Origin: Rhizoclosmatium globosum
Taxonomy: Eukaryota > Chytridiomycota > Chytridiomycetes > Chytridiales > Chytriomycetaceae
NCBI GenBank assembly: GCA_002104985.1
Contig: MCGO01000227.1
Location: forward strand, 1 to 57,642
Length of the DNA: 57,642 nt
Direction of reading: 5' to 3'
The notes under the pieces are model-generated. The model saw only the letters and a list, made by a program, of their open reading frames with translations. It made no database searches and had not been told where the DNA came from. This document shows, in pieces, positions 1 to 10,900 of this stretch. Positions within the stretch are counted from its first letter, which is position 1, and every line of letters starts with the position of its first letter. The position numbers and the translations under genes were made by a program.

Positions 1-1702
1 TTACTTGCATAGACAGTGAAAATATTCACATGCTATTCTTAGACTGGATGCTGATGTGAATGATGTTCAAGGACGATGGTACTTTGGCTGTTCCAACTGT
101 CAACGCTAACGGCAAAGCTATGCTGATTAGATGGGGTGACACGGCTAAAGGTGTTCTGCCGCTCGTTGTGGTTACGCTGTACGCCGGGAGCCAGTGCTTG
201 TATTTTGTACTCCAACAATGACGCCATGTCAAACATTCTTGGAGCTGCTCAAATTCCAAGTATGTTCATTCCACGTGCGGCTGGTCAAGCTATTCTCGCT
301 GCTATCAAGGCTGGAAAGCTCCTAAGGTTGTTGCGACTTGGCAATTGATGAACATGCCAATCAAGACCGCTGCTACTCTCTCTGACTTTTCTTCCCCCGG
401 TTTGGACAACGAATTGTGGTTCAAGCCTGATCTTGGTGTATTGGTGGTCAAGTTCTTTCTACCTTGTCTCCAGAGGGTTCCAAGGCACAAGGATTCCATG
501 AAAACTACGGTGTTATGTCTGGAACTTCGATGGCTTCTCCATATGTGCTGGTGTGGCTGCGCTTGTGCTTCAGGCAAAAGGAAACATCACTTTCAGCGAA
601 TTGCGCGGTTACCTCCAGAATACCGCGTCTCTCAAACCAGTTTACGGACAGAACTACATTCACTCACCATCTTATCAAGGTGCTGGTTTGATTAACGCTT
701 ACGCTGCCGCCTCCATCAAGACCATTGTCTTGCCAAGTGCGATTGCGTTGAACGACACTGTCAACCTCAAGCAATCCTACAACTTCACCATTACCAACAA
801 CTACAAGTTTGATCAAAACTACTACTTGAACAACAACGCCGCCGCTACAGTGTATGCTCTCATTGCGGGTGATGACTTCACTCAAGACAAGTCCACCACC
901 ACCTTCACTGACACTACCCAGCTGACCTGAAATTCTACGGAGACGACGGATATGGCAAGAAGCTGGGATTTCAAGTTGGTTCGCGTCAAGGCAGGTAAAT
1001 CCGTGACTGTCTCGTTCCATATCACTCCACCCTCTGTCGACCCAAGCCTCTACGCTGTCTACGGTGGTTACATCTCGATTGTGAATGACTACGACGACAA
1101 CGTTATTTCTGTTCCATATGCCGTGTTGTTGGTGACTGGAAAATCGCAACATCTGGACCCGCAATCTGCTTCTCTTGCGAGCAAGTGGTTGATTCCATCT
1201 GTTAAAAGTCTCGGTTTCAAGGGTGATATCACTGCCTTCGCATCAACTGGTGCTTTCCCCGACTTGTCATTCAAGACTCCTGTCGCCAGAAATGCTGTTG
1301 TGAACATGACATCTTCAAATGGACTCTTCCTTCTCCCATTGCCATCAATGAAGCTCGTTTTGCTGAAATTCAAGCCATCTACCAGGGTGCTGACATAACT
1401 CCTCTGTTGAAGGCCGGATTGCCAGTCGCTCAGTTGTTCTTCGTTATGGTGACATCTTGAACGGAGGAACAAGACCTGGATACTTTGAGCCTTTGCAACG
1501 TACCACTTTCGCCAAGGCGCAGTCCATTCAGGCAACGGTATCTACCAATGGACTGGTATTGGTTACAACAAAGTATTCCGTTTGGCTCGTCTTCCGCCTG
1601 GTCCATACAGAATTGTTTTCGCGCCAGAAAAACTTTGGAGACGAATACAACAATGACGACTTTGATGTTGTCGCGTCTGAAGCATTCAACTTGGTTTATT
1701 AG
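1..1702 (+). pseudogene. Subtilisin-like serine protease (S8 family), 3' part, frame-broken
   Basis: A secreted endoprotease of the subtilase family, cut by the window start, so the catalytic Asp and His are not seen. Going 5' to 3' across several frames: a PA (protease-associated) insert around 180-330 (ASACILYSNND, then GAAQIPSMFIP), the catalytic serine motif GTSMASP at about 521-541, helices that follow it (VAALVLQAKGN), then an Fn3-like C-terminal region from about 700 that ends at the TAG at 1700-1702. The frame changes near 340, 440, 540, 930, 1380 and 1450. Apart from these shifts the protein reads like a normal family member, so they may be single-base errors or real decay. No intron is needed to explain the breaks. 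Family assignment is firm from the Ser motif and PA domain; whether it is functional is open. Confidence 0.75.
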
Positions 1703-1775
1703 ATAGTGATAGTTCATAATAAAGACAGTAAGATTTTCTTATATTGACAGAAGTCAACAAATAACGTCAATTTAT

Positions 1776-3075
1776 TCATATATCAATGAGGTATTTACAG
1801 GGAGGCCTATTTTCGGCGTCATGACTTGTGATTGTCACGCCGCGTCTCTCGGCCTCCTCTAACTTAGCACGCCAAGCTCTCTTTACTCCATACCCAAGGC
1901 AAGCCACCTAAGCCAATGATTCAATATATTGATTCCAATAGAATGTCGAACTACCTGTAAATCAAATCGATGACAGAGGAAATCCACGCTATATCACCTG
2001 GAGAATGTATTAGTCGTTCAATAGAGCTTAACGACAAAGTGGAACGTACCAGAAGCGTAAAGATACTTTGGACCTCATGGCTGAAATAGCCAACACCAAT
2101 TGCACCCCAATATGACATTTGGATAAACCTTATATTGAGACGAAAATGATTAAAACGCAGGATTCATAGCGTTTTAGTACTTACTGATCAGCGATGGTCC
2201 AAACAGGAGTGAGCAGCACACCAATGAGAGCAAGTTTCATGTTCAAAGTTTGCTTCGCTGGATCAGAGTGTGGATACACAACTACGTATGCAGTAGTAAC
2301 GCCAAAGAACATATCCATAGACGTAGTCAATGCTAGTGTAAGAACATGAGTCTATTCGTTCTATAACACAACCAAAACGTACCTTCAAACCAACGAGAAA
2401 CAACAATCATTTTCTTGGCAGAACCAGCTTGAATGTACCAGTCTCCCGGCCCGTTTTTGTAATCTTTAAACAACTGTTGGAAACGATCAACGTATTGTTC
2501 AAAAGGCTCGCAACGCCTGCCTATCGTAAGAAATAATAGCCCAATAAGTGATTCATACCATTCATGCTTTGTATCTGGATAAATGTCCATGGCAACAGGG
2601 TCATATCCAAACTCAGTATCACCGCAGATCTACAACAATCATCATCAGGTGAACGCTATCAAAGGAATATAGACACGGAATCTACCTGAAAAAGACCACC
2701 GGTGTGATACTGGTCTCCACGCCTATTTGATTGAAATTTAGCATGATCTCCATTAACGCCACCAATTTAGTACCAATACGGCAAGATAATGGAAGCCCAT
2801 TGAGCCGACCAAGAGCAGCAAAGTAAGACCATCATGATAACAACTAAAATGGCAAAGGCAGGAACGTTGGAGTGTTAGCCAATCGACAATGTGAGGCCCG
2901 TGGCCCAATTAAAAGTACCACCCACCTCCAACAATCAACCTCTTGTCTTTCGTCAGGTATGTCCAGGTTTACGCACTGGGGCACTCTCATCTTCTGAGAT
3001 AGGGATGGCAGTCAGCTGTTCTGGTGCTGTAGTTGAAGGCTTGTCTGCCGCACTATTGGGGATTTCTAGAGTCAT
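1776..3075 (-). pseudogene. Tetraspan membrane protein, copy A (claudin-like loop), with frame breaks
   Basis: First of seven paralogues here. Reading on the minus strand: a short polar N-terminus starting MTLEIPNSAAD, then TM1 (VVIMMVLLCCSWSAQWAS), a loop with GGLFQICG and RCEPFEQYVDRF, then three more hydrophobic segments (around DMFFGVTTAYVVVY, LALIGVLLTPVW and the C-terminal helix), and a tail ending ITSHDA plus a short extension. About eight exons with 45-65-nt introns can be laid out at the same places as in copy G (19702-20997), its closest relative. Three positions lack one base (near 2958, 2060 and 1960), so the frame is broken as given. This could be a pseudogene, or a live gene with sequencing errors. 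Function is unknown; the Gly-Leu-Phe/Cys...Cys loop recalls PMP22/claudin proteins, which is an inference from pattern only. Confidence 0.7.
2756..2763 (-). promoter_or_regulatory. GGTGGCGT motif inside the intron after TM1 of copy A
   Basis: On the minus strand the intron that follows the TM1 exon of copy A holds AATTGGTGGCGT. The same 12-mer lies upstream of copies C and D, and copy G has AGTGGCGT in the same intron. Its role is unknown; an enhancer-like site or a remnant of the ancestral promoter are options. Confidence 0.4.
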
Positions 3076-3807
3076 TTTTGTTGTGATTGGTCATTCAATC
3101 GGAGGAAGAGAAAATGTGGCTGGCTTTTGTGCGGTATGGAGATTTAAAATGGATAAAAGAATGGATTTAAGACCTGATAAAGATACAGAGAAAGAGATTC
3201 TGTATCCTCTGAATGCGGTCTTTCTCTTTTCATTAATTCCATTCATTCTTCCACTTTGTTTTATAATAGTGTAATTGAAAATCACTGTTCCCAAAAACAT
3301 GCTTTCTTCAACCATGTTCAACTACTTATTCCAAGTCTTAAATTCCGTCATTAATGAACAAACATAGGTTTGGTTGCGAAACTTGAAAAAAAAGGTGGAC
3401 TCTAGAGATACCGGAATTGTATAAGAACCATGTTATCTTAATTAATAAACAATCACTACTATACAATGCACAGCTGAAAACTCACTGTCATTGATTATTC
3501 CAGTTTACCCAGAAATTGTTTTCCAACGCACCCGAAGCCTTCCTTGTTCTTGAATGTATTGCGGTGATTCAAACATTTGTATCTTTATACCAGAACGCCA
3601 CTCATAAGTAACCAATCATTCATCTTAACCTATCCTACTCCGTCCAACGTTGATCAATCAAACAAATTGGAACGTCGAGTTATCCTCTTCATGTTCAACA
3701 ATGCAGAGCTCTTTAACGTGAGGTTTAGAGATCCTAGGTGGCGTCAGCAGAGTCGACTCCTTTATCAGCCCATCACCTCCAATAATTTTTCCAGCCCAGA
3801 AACTGCA
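3076..3807. other. Spacer between divergent tetraspan copies A and B
   Basis: This 732-bp spacer separates the starts of copy A (minus) and copy B (plus). I see no convincing gene. It is AT-rich in the middle and holds the GGTGGCGT motif at 3737-3744, close to the start of copy B. Confidence 0.5.
3737..3744 (+). promoter_or_regulatory. GGTGGCGT motif upstream of copy B
   Basis: GGTGGCGTCAG lies 64 bp before the ATG of copy B. The same 11-mer occurs upstream of copy D at 6634. Candidate transcription-factor site or core promoter element shared by the family. Confidence 0.45.
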
Positions 3808-4831
3808 ATGATGGCCACTACCGCAACCAAACAACAAGACATCGCCATGGAAGAGGTCAAGGCCCAAGTGGAATCAAGGCCACATTGAAGCCAGATGAAG
3901 CGACCAAGAAGAGCCTCAACACCAGTTCATCAAAGACAAGCTCTTGATCCGAGTGGCAATCGTTATTTTCTTCCTCCTCTGTATCTCCTGGTCGGTTCAG
4001 TGGGCCTCCGTCATCCTTCCAGCCTGGTAAGCTCCTTCTTTCACATGTCCGGTTCATCCGACTGACCGCCTTCACCTTATAGGCGAGGAGATGAGTATCA
4101 CCGAGGAGGTCTCTTCGAAATCTGTGGAAACTGTGACCTCCAGCTCAACAAGACAACGTACCAGCTTTACCCTGGTCCGCTCTATGAGTGGAAGTGCGAG
4201 CCATTCAATGATTATGTTGACCGCTTTGCAAAGATTTATGAGGGTGTGCCGGGCGACGGACAGAAGCAAGCTCTTCATGCAAAGACTATGATTGTTGTTA
4301 GTCGTTGGTTTGAGGTTACCAGTACTAGTTTGGTGAGTTTGCGTTGATGCAAACAACAGATGTCTAACCAGATCATCTTGTTCAAGGATATGATCTTCGG
4401 AGTAACGACTATTTGGGCGATTGTGTACCCACATATTGATAGAAAGAAACAAATCAGAAATATGCAGTTTGCGTTGGTTGGTAAGTCGACGAGGCTTTGA
4501 ATTGCCATCAGACACTACACCATCCACAGGAATTTTGCTCACCCCTACATTTACATTGTTGGACTCTTTCATTCAGAACACATACTGGGCATGATTGGTG
4601 TCGGTTACTTTGAAAAGGTGGGTATTGCTGGTTTACCTCTTAACTGTTTTATAATGTGCTGAATTTTATCAATCAGCGAGGAATCCAAAACTTCTTGTAC
4701 GCTTCGGAGACATGAACTGGGCTAGTTCGTTTACTGACTTTGCCTTGCAGCTTGGTTTCTTTGTTGGGGGTTAGAAGACAGTACGTTCTTTCGTTGCAGG
4801 GCGATGAGGTTCTGCCCGCGGGGTTGTTTAG
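3808..4831 (+). pseudogene. Tetraspan membrane protein, copy B, with several frame breaks
   Basis: Same architecture as copy C. The start is MMATTATKQQDIAMEE, followed by TM1 (FLLCISWSVQWAS), the loop with RGDEYHRGGLFEICGNCD and EWKCEPFNDYVDRF, then WFEVTSTSL before an intron, DMIFGVTTIWAIVYPH (TM2), ILLTPTFTLLDSF (TM3), and the last helix. Exon borders match copy C. The frame is lost in the N-terminal tail (about 3885-3920), at 4590 (one C missing in TGGGC-ATG), near 4704, near 4770 and near 4812. By analogy with copies C and D the protein should end ...GVV at the TAG at 4829-4831. With five or more breaks this copy is the most damaged, so either decay or poor local sequence is possible. Function unknown. 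Confidence 0.65.
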
Positions 4832-5456
4832 ATGTGATAAGAATAAAATGAAAGTTGAGTGTGCGATTTTAAATATTATTATGTTCCTACCTTCCATTTA
4901 AACAACGAATTCCAAAACCCTCACATATTAACCGATCTTTACAGGCTGGCGACCAAGCGAACACTGATTACAGCTATCTAACCGTTCGAAATGTGGACAA
5001 TAGTGTGAATCGTTCGACGAATATGTTCGAGTGATCAGTTACTAGGACAAGTTTGGTAACTAAAACGCTTCAACGTTGCATGTGTCAGAAGATCGAACAG
5101 GTCAGTTCACACTTCGGATTAGGTTTCTTCGATGAGGTGTGCAAAGATGGTATGTATACTTGCTCAGCAACGCATTGACATTGAGGCACGTGGCGTCGTT
5201 TAAAATTAATTCTCTGAAATAAATGAGTTTCGACTTGTTTTTCAAAGTAAATTGAGCTCATGAACTCAGGCTACTCCTCCCCCCAAAACGAACGTCAGAT
5301 ACAGTAATCTATCGACCGCATGACGGACAGTGGCACACGAATAAATTGGTGGCGTTTAAATCTCAAAAATTGGACAATTTTTTGGTTCCCAAGGGTGGGA
5401 GATGGAAGAGGCACTCGGAAGCCATCCAATGCCAGAAAAACCACCTCCCAAAACGC
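4832..5456. other. Spacer between copies B and C
   Basis: No gene seen over 625 bp. The only recognisable element is the family motif at 5348-5355. Confidence 0.5.
5348..5355 (+). promoter_or_regulatory. GGTGGCGT motif upstream of copy C
   Basis: AAATTGGTGGCGTTTAAA lies about 100 bp before the ATG of copy C. The core AATTGGTGGCGT recurs upstream of copy D and in an intron of copy A. Confidence 0.45.
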
Positions 5457-6448
5457 ATGTCAACCGTCGAAGAGAAGCAAGCAGAGACGCCGGAAGAGGT
5501 TATTACAGAGCCTCCAAAGAAGGGACACCAGTTCATCAAGGATAAGCTCCTCATCCGCGTTGCCATCCTCTTTGTCTTCCTGCTTTGTGTCTCTTGGTCT
5601 GTGCAATGGGCGTCCGTCATAATTCCAGCTTGGTGAGTCGCTCTTGTGAAAGTGTGAAGTGATCCGGCTGACGGTTGATGGTGTAGGAGAGGTGATGAGT
5701 ATCATCGTGGTGGACTCTTTGAAATCTGTGGGAACTGTGACCTCCAAATCAACAAGACGACGCTTGAGTTGTATCCGGGGCCGTTGTATGATTGGAAGTG
5801 TGAGCCGTTTGATGTGTATGTCGACCGGTTTGCAAAGATCTATGATGGTGTTGATACGGGGAAATTGAATGCTCAGTGGCAGGCTTTGAATGCGAAGAAG
5901 ATGATTATTGTGAGTCGGTGGTTTGAGATTACGAGTACCAGTTTGGTGAGTAGAAAGAGGTTTTGGGAATATGAATTTGTAAGCTAACGTGGTGAATTGC
6001 AGGATATGATCTTTGGAATTACTACCATTTGGGCTGTTGTATATCCTCACGTTGATAGAAATCAGCAAATCAAGAATATGCAGTTTGCTATTGTTGGTAA
6101 GTTCTCATCGGCCGTTTGATTCATCAAAGTAATCGCACACCGATGATCAGGTATTTTGCTCACGCCTACATTCACGTTGATGGATTCGTTTATTCAAAAC
6201 ACTTATTGGGCCATGATTGGTGTTGGTGTCTTTGAAAAGGTAAACTCTTCCCTTTTTTGTTGCCCGCAGTTTAACAATTTCCGGCACAGGGTGGCATTCA
6301 AAACTTCTTGTATGCATCTGGTGACATGAACTGGGCTAGCTCGTTCACTGATTTCGTATTGCAACTTACTTTCCTTATTTGGGGTGTGAGACGTCAGTAC
6401 ATTCTTGCAATCCAGGGTGATGAGATTGCCGCACGTGGTGTTGTTTAA
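5457..6448 (+). CDS. Tetraspan membrane protein, copy C (intact, five exons)
   Basis: The cleanest member of the cluster. Exons fit 5457-5632, 5687-5945, 6003-6096, 6151-6239 and 6290-6448, all with GT-AG borders. The protein has a polar start (MSTVEEKQAETPEE), TM1 (LFVFLLCVSWSVQWAS), an outer loop of about 100 residues with GGLFEICGNCD and DWKCEPFDVYVDRF, TM2 (DMIFGITTIWAVVYPH), TM3 (GILLTPTFTLMDSFIQ), and TM4 (TDFVLQLTFLIWGVRRQY), ending in GDEIAARGVV. The conserved Cys pair in the first loop and the Gly-Leu-aromatic motif recall PMP22/claudin-type tetraspans. That likeness is a pattern inference, not a family identification. Copies B and D share its loop and the ITSTSL exon end. Role unknown; a plasma-membrane or junction/plug protein of the cell surface is a guess. 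Confidence 0.8.
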
Positions 6449-6633
6449 AACTGTCTGTATGAAAAGCAGAGTCACAATTAAATTTCTGGATAGATGAATA
6501 AATCTTATAGATAACAAATTTTTACTCATCATTATTCGATGAAAACGGATCTTTGATTGATGAAAACCAAATGAGAAATGAAGAAGAGATCCGTTTTGAT
6601 TTGAGTGATGGAATGGCTCACAAAAAAAAAATT

Positions 6634-6641
6634 GGTGGCGT
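6634..6641 (+). promoter_or_regulatory. GGTGGCGT motif upstream of copy D
   Basis: AAATTGGTGGCGTCAG lies about 107 bp before the ATG of copy D. It shares 12 bases with the sites of copies A and C and 11 with that of copy B. Confidence 0.45.
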
Positions 6642-6747
6642 CAGATACCATCTCCACCCAATTTCACGTGCAAAAAATCGTTATCCTTCTGCGGATTGCG
6701 ACACAGGTTTCCTTCCCAAAAAACAGCCTACAAACAATACCAATAAG

Positions 6748-7803
6748 ATGGCAGCCCCCACTCCAGCAGTTGCCACCATCTCCGCCGATGAACAACAGCC
6801 CATCGAGCTCAAGAAATATGAAGAGACTGTTGAGCAGCCAGAGCAAGTAGATGGCAAGAAGAAGAAGAACCAGCACCAACTCATCAACGACAAGCTCATC
6901 CAACGAGCAGCCATCGGAGTCTTCCTCCTCCTCTGTGTCTCATGGAGTTTCCAGTGGGCGTCCATTATCATTCCAGCATGGTAAGCCACCCACTACTTTC
7001 TCCTTTCTGGTTTTCAATCAATGGATCTCCTTTTCTGCAACATCACCATTGACACCCCGTCCCCTTCAACGATATGGCAATGCTAATATGATGGACAACA
7101 GGAGAGGAGACCGATACCACACTGGAGGACTCTTTGAGATTGTGGAAACACTGATTCCAGTTGGATAACAAGACCTTGGCGTTGGTCCCGGACCCGCTAT
7201 CCATGGAAGTGTGAGCCATTCAATGACTATGTTGACCGATTCGCCAAGATTATGATGGTGTGAACACTGGGCAGTTGAATGCACAGTACAGGCGTTGAAT
7301 GCCAAAAAGATGATTGTTGTGAGTCGATGGTTCGAGATCATTAGTACTTCATTGGTGAGTTTGTGTTAGATATTCTTGGAACAGGATGAGAGTACTAAGC
7401 ACCTGCCATTGCAAATAGGATATGATCTTTGGAGTCACTACTATCTGGGCTGTCGTGTACCCACATGTTGAGCGAGAGAAGCAGAAGATGAACATGAAGT
7501 TTGCTATTATTGGAGTTTTGTTGACACCGACTTTCACTATCATTGATTCGTTTATTCAAAACTCATACTGGGGATTCATTGGGTTGGAGTTTTGAGCACG
7601 TAAGTTGTTTTTTGGACACAATATGTTAATACTAATATTCTAAATAGTCCGTCAACTCATACCTTTACATTTCAGGAGACATGAACTGGATCAGTTCCTT
7701 CTCAGACTTTATTTTGCAGCTTGGATTCCTCGCATGGGGAGTTCGTAGACAATACCAGCTCGCACAGGGTGGTAATGAGATTGCTCAGCGTGGAGTTGTT
7801 TAA
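6748..7803 (+). CDS. Tetraspan membrane protein, copy D, with apparent one-base deletions
   Basis: Starts MAAPTPAVATISADEQQP and has TM1 (GVFLLLCVSWSFQWAS), RGDRYHTGGLFEI, PWKCEPFNDYVDRFAK, KKMIVVSRWFEI, DMIFGVTTIWAVVYPHVE, a third segment (GVLLTPTFTIIDSF) and the last helix, ending EIAQRGVV at the TAA at 7801-7803. The frame breaks in the loop (near 7142, 7160, 7198, 7252 and 7289) and at about 7590. In each case one or two bases restore the paralogue pattern, and several fall in short homopolymers (TTT read as TT in the KIYDG codons, CC read as C in the QYQ codons). Sequencing error is therefore the better explanation, although pseudogenisation cannot be excluded. It ends 117 bp before CEP135 on the same strand. 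Confidence 0.7.
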
Positions 7804-7884
7804 ACAGAGTAAGATACCGAGGTATTGAATAAATAGACCTTTTACTTTTGTGTTTCCAATTTGTCCGAAGTAGCAACTAGTTCG

Positions 7885-7920
7885 AACCAACCAACTTCGA
7901 ACCAACCAACCAACCAACCA
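7885..7920 (+). repeat. (ACCA)n run just before the CEP135 start codon
   Basis: AACC/ACCA units are repeated up to the base before the ATG at 7921. It forms an unstructured, C/A-rich 5' leader. Length polymorphism is likely. Confidence 0.7.
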
Positions 7921-10900
7921 ATGCTCAGCGCCGAAGCCGACTTTCTCCGGCACCGACTTGCGCAGTTGGACTACCGCGAGTCGTTCGACATGAGCTCTGC
8001 CGCGCTGATTCGGCACCTTCTTGCCGACTTGGTCCAGACAACCGACTCGGCCCGGCGATTTAAATCAGAGGCGGAAAAGGCGAGACGAGAAAAGGCGGCG
8101 CTCGGAGAACAGGTTTGTTTCTTTGTTTGTTTGTTTCTTTGTTTGTTTGTTTGTGTTGTGGTTTGTGGTTTGTTGGTTTGAAGCACAGTCTCTTCACATC
8201 AAACACTCTCTTTAAACTCTCTTGAAACTAATTCAAATCCAAGGTCGCGCCCCTTCGCGCTGAACTCGCGCGTTTGACCGCTGAAAACAACGCTGTCCAC
8301 CTCGATCTCGTCAGAATGAGCGACGACAGAGACGCCCGCGACAGAAAAGCCGCCGACCAACTGGTGCGTTTCTTGTCATCTCCTTCAATTGATTCATAGA
8401 ATCTGCCACCCAACCCAGAGACGCGCTAAACTTGAACAAGATGACCTCAAATTCATGGCGGCTCAATACGCCCAGAAACTGAGTGCGGAACAAAAGAGGA
8501 ATGCGGAAGATCGAGAAAAGGCGGAACAGACCATGGCGAAACTGGGCCTCTTTGATACTTCTTGGGGAACTCGTCAAAGAAATTGGGCTCGTTGGATACT
8601 AAAAAGAAGCAGCAAGAGACTTTGTTGGAGAGGCTGCAAAAAATTGATATTGATACCGGGTTAGGTGTGTATTCTATGCTGGACGCGGGGCTGTGTATTC
8701 TTTGTTGGACTCGGGGCTGTGTATGCTAGTCAAAGCTGTGAGCGGTAGCGAACGAGAGTTTGCAGAGCAAAGAGAATCTTGTCATCTGAGAAATAGCGGT
8801 GGACTTCAAAAACGCGAGTTGAATCGCCGCAGGCGAGACGAGTTTTCGCGAAGCGAGAAATCTGGGTAATAAGTGGTGGGCTTACAAAAGAGCTGTCTCG
8901 CCTACGGGCGAGACGAGCGTTTCGAGCTCTGAGCGCCAGCGAACGAGCTTTCGCGAAGCGAAGAGAATGTTATCATCGGAGGAATTAGCAGTGTATGTCT
9001 CTGGAGCTGTGAGCGTCAGCGAATGGGCTTTCGCGAAGCAAAGAGATAGTTATCATACATTGAGCGGAACGAGCATAAATGCTCACACTCCTAATGCAAC
9101 CTTCAAACAAAAAACACAGAACCACTCGCCCACCCATCCCCCGCCTTCACTCCACCCGAACCAATCACAATCAACGCCCTCCAAATAACCCAATCCCGCG
9201 TCGACCAGCTCGAAAAGACAGTCTCAGAGCTATCAAACCAAAACGCAGACCTCGAATCCCAACTCCACGAATGCCGTGACCAAGTCGTTGAACGCGAAAA
9301 GGAAGTCATGCGTCTCGGAGCCCAACTCGAACTTGCGCGTGCAAACCAATTCTCAAACGTTCAAGTACACGGGAAACCATTGGACTACATGCGCGACGAA
9401 GGAGCCCCGTCATCCCCAACCCAAACCATCCATCAACTCCCTATCGCCCGCGCGCGCATTGAACAGCTTGAATCTCAAATTGAACACCTCCAAGCCCACA
9501 TTGACACGCTTGAACAAGAACGCGCAGGTGTTGTTGCTGAAAAGGCACAGTTTGCGCAAGGATTTAAAGATGAACGGGATTTCTTGAAGATGGAGTTGGA
9601 GGCGGAGAGGGAAAAGAATCGGGGATTGATTTTGGGGGTTGGGAAGGTGGAGAAGATGGTGGAAGGGTTGAAAGTTTTGAAGGAGGGGCTTTTGAGAGAT
9701 GGACGACCCGTTTCTGGTGGTGGTGGTGCTGAAGCTGGACGAAAAAGTGTTAATGGTGGTGGTATGCAAGACTTTAGCTTGGATTTGGTGAATGAGGTGA
9801 GAGTCATCTTGTACCATACGTTCTAACTTACAACCCCAAACTAGATTGAGAAGTTTCAGAATACCATCCGTAACTTGGAATCTATCGTGAATGAAAAGAC
9901 GACGCGCGTTCAACAGTTGGAATTTGAGCTTGCCGAACAACGGAATGCTTATGGCTCTGTTCAGGATATCAGAGCATTGGAATCAAAGGTTCAAGAACTT
10001 CAGACACAACTAAAAGAGAAGGATCGGCATCGATCTGGGCTTGAACGTGACGTTGCTGCTCTTCGGCGACAATTAGACGTTGCTGTCAAGACAGGCGAGA
10101 AGGTTGAGCCGTTGGAAGGCGAGTTACAGACTTTGAGAGCTGAAAAAGAAGATGTTGAAAGAGAGCTTGGATTTGTCACAAAGTATGTAGTCAGTTTCTG
10201 AAATAGTTCAATAACTAACGAAACGGCTGAAGGGAGCGCAATGATATCATTGCTATTTTGGAGCGATTTGAAGCCCAATTAACGGAAATGCACGAAACTG
10301 TTGAGCAGCTGACCGCTGATCGGGATAATATGACTTCACTATATCAACAGGTATGACTTTCATCATTTTATACAAACCAGTCTGACTTCATCTTTATTAG
10401 ACTCACGGAGAGCTCCAAAAGTTACGAGCAAAAGCATCCACAACTCCGTCTCCACTTCAGCCGCAACCACAACGCCCCGGAAGCACTACACCTAAGCAAC
10501 AGTCTCCGCTCTCGCCACAACAGGAAGCCAAACCCAGCCCAATTAAATCAAAGCCAGACGTTACGGCGACAACCTTACAAATTAACCTCGAAATGGCAAA
10601 CCTCCGAATCGAAGAACTTCAACAACGCGAAAAAACACTTCTCACAGACATATCAAACCTTCAAGGAGACCTTAAAGCCACTCTATTCCGCCACCGTGAG
10701 CACCAAGCTCACGCTGAAGAAACCGTTCGTCAGATTGAAGTTGAACGCGATACAGCGAAACAGGACATTGAAGACAAGCTTCTTCTGATTCGAGCTTTGG
10801 AAGAAAAAGTTGAGATTGTGAATGCAAAAGTTGCATTCAAAGAGCAGGAAGTTGTTGAAGGCAAACGAAGGATCGAGGAGCTGGTTGGAGTTGTTGGAGT

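Noticed and set aside
8113..8180. Regular TTTG repeats as a CRISPR-like array
   Set aside because: Units are four bases with no spacers; this is a microsatellite in an intron.
9410..9940. Minus-strand open frames opposite CEP135
   Set aside because: Same effect of a coiled-coil gene on its complement; they cross the real intron border near 9795-9844.
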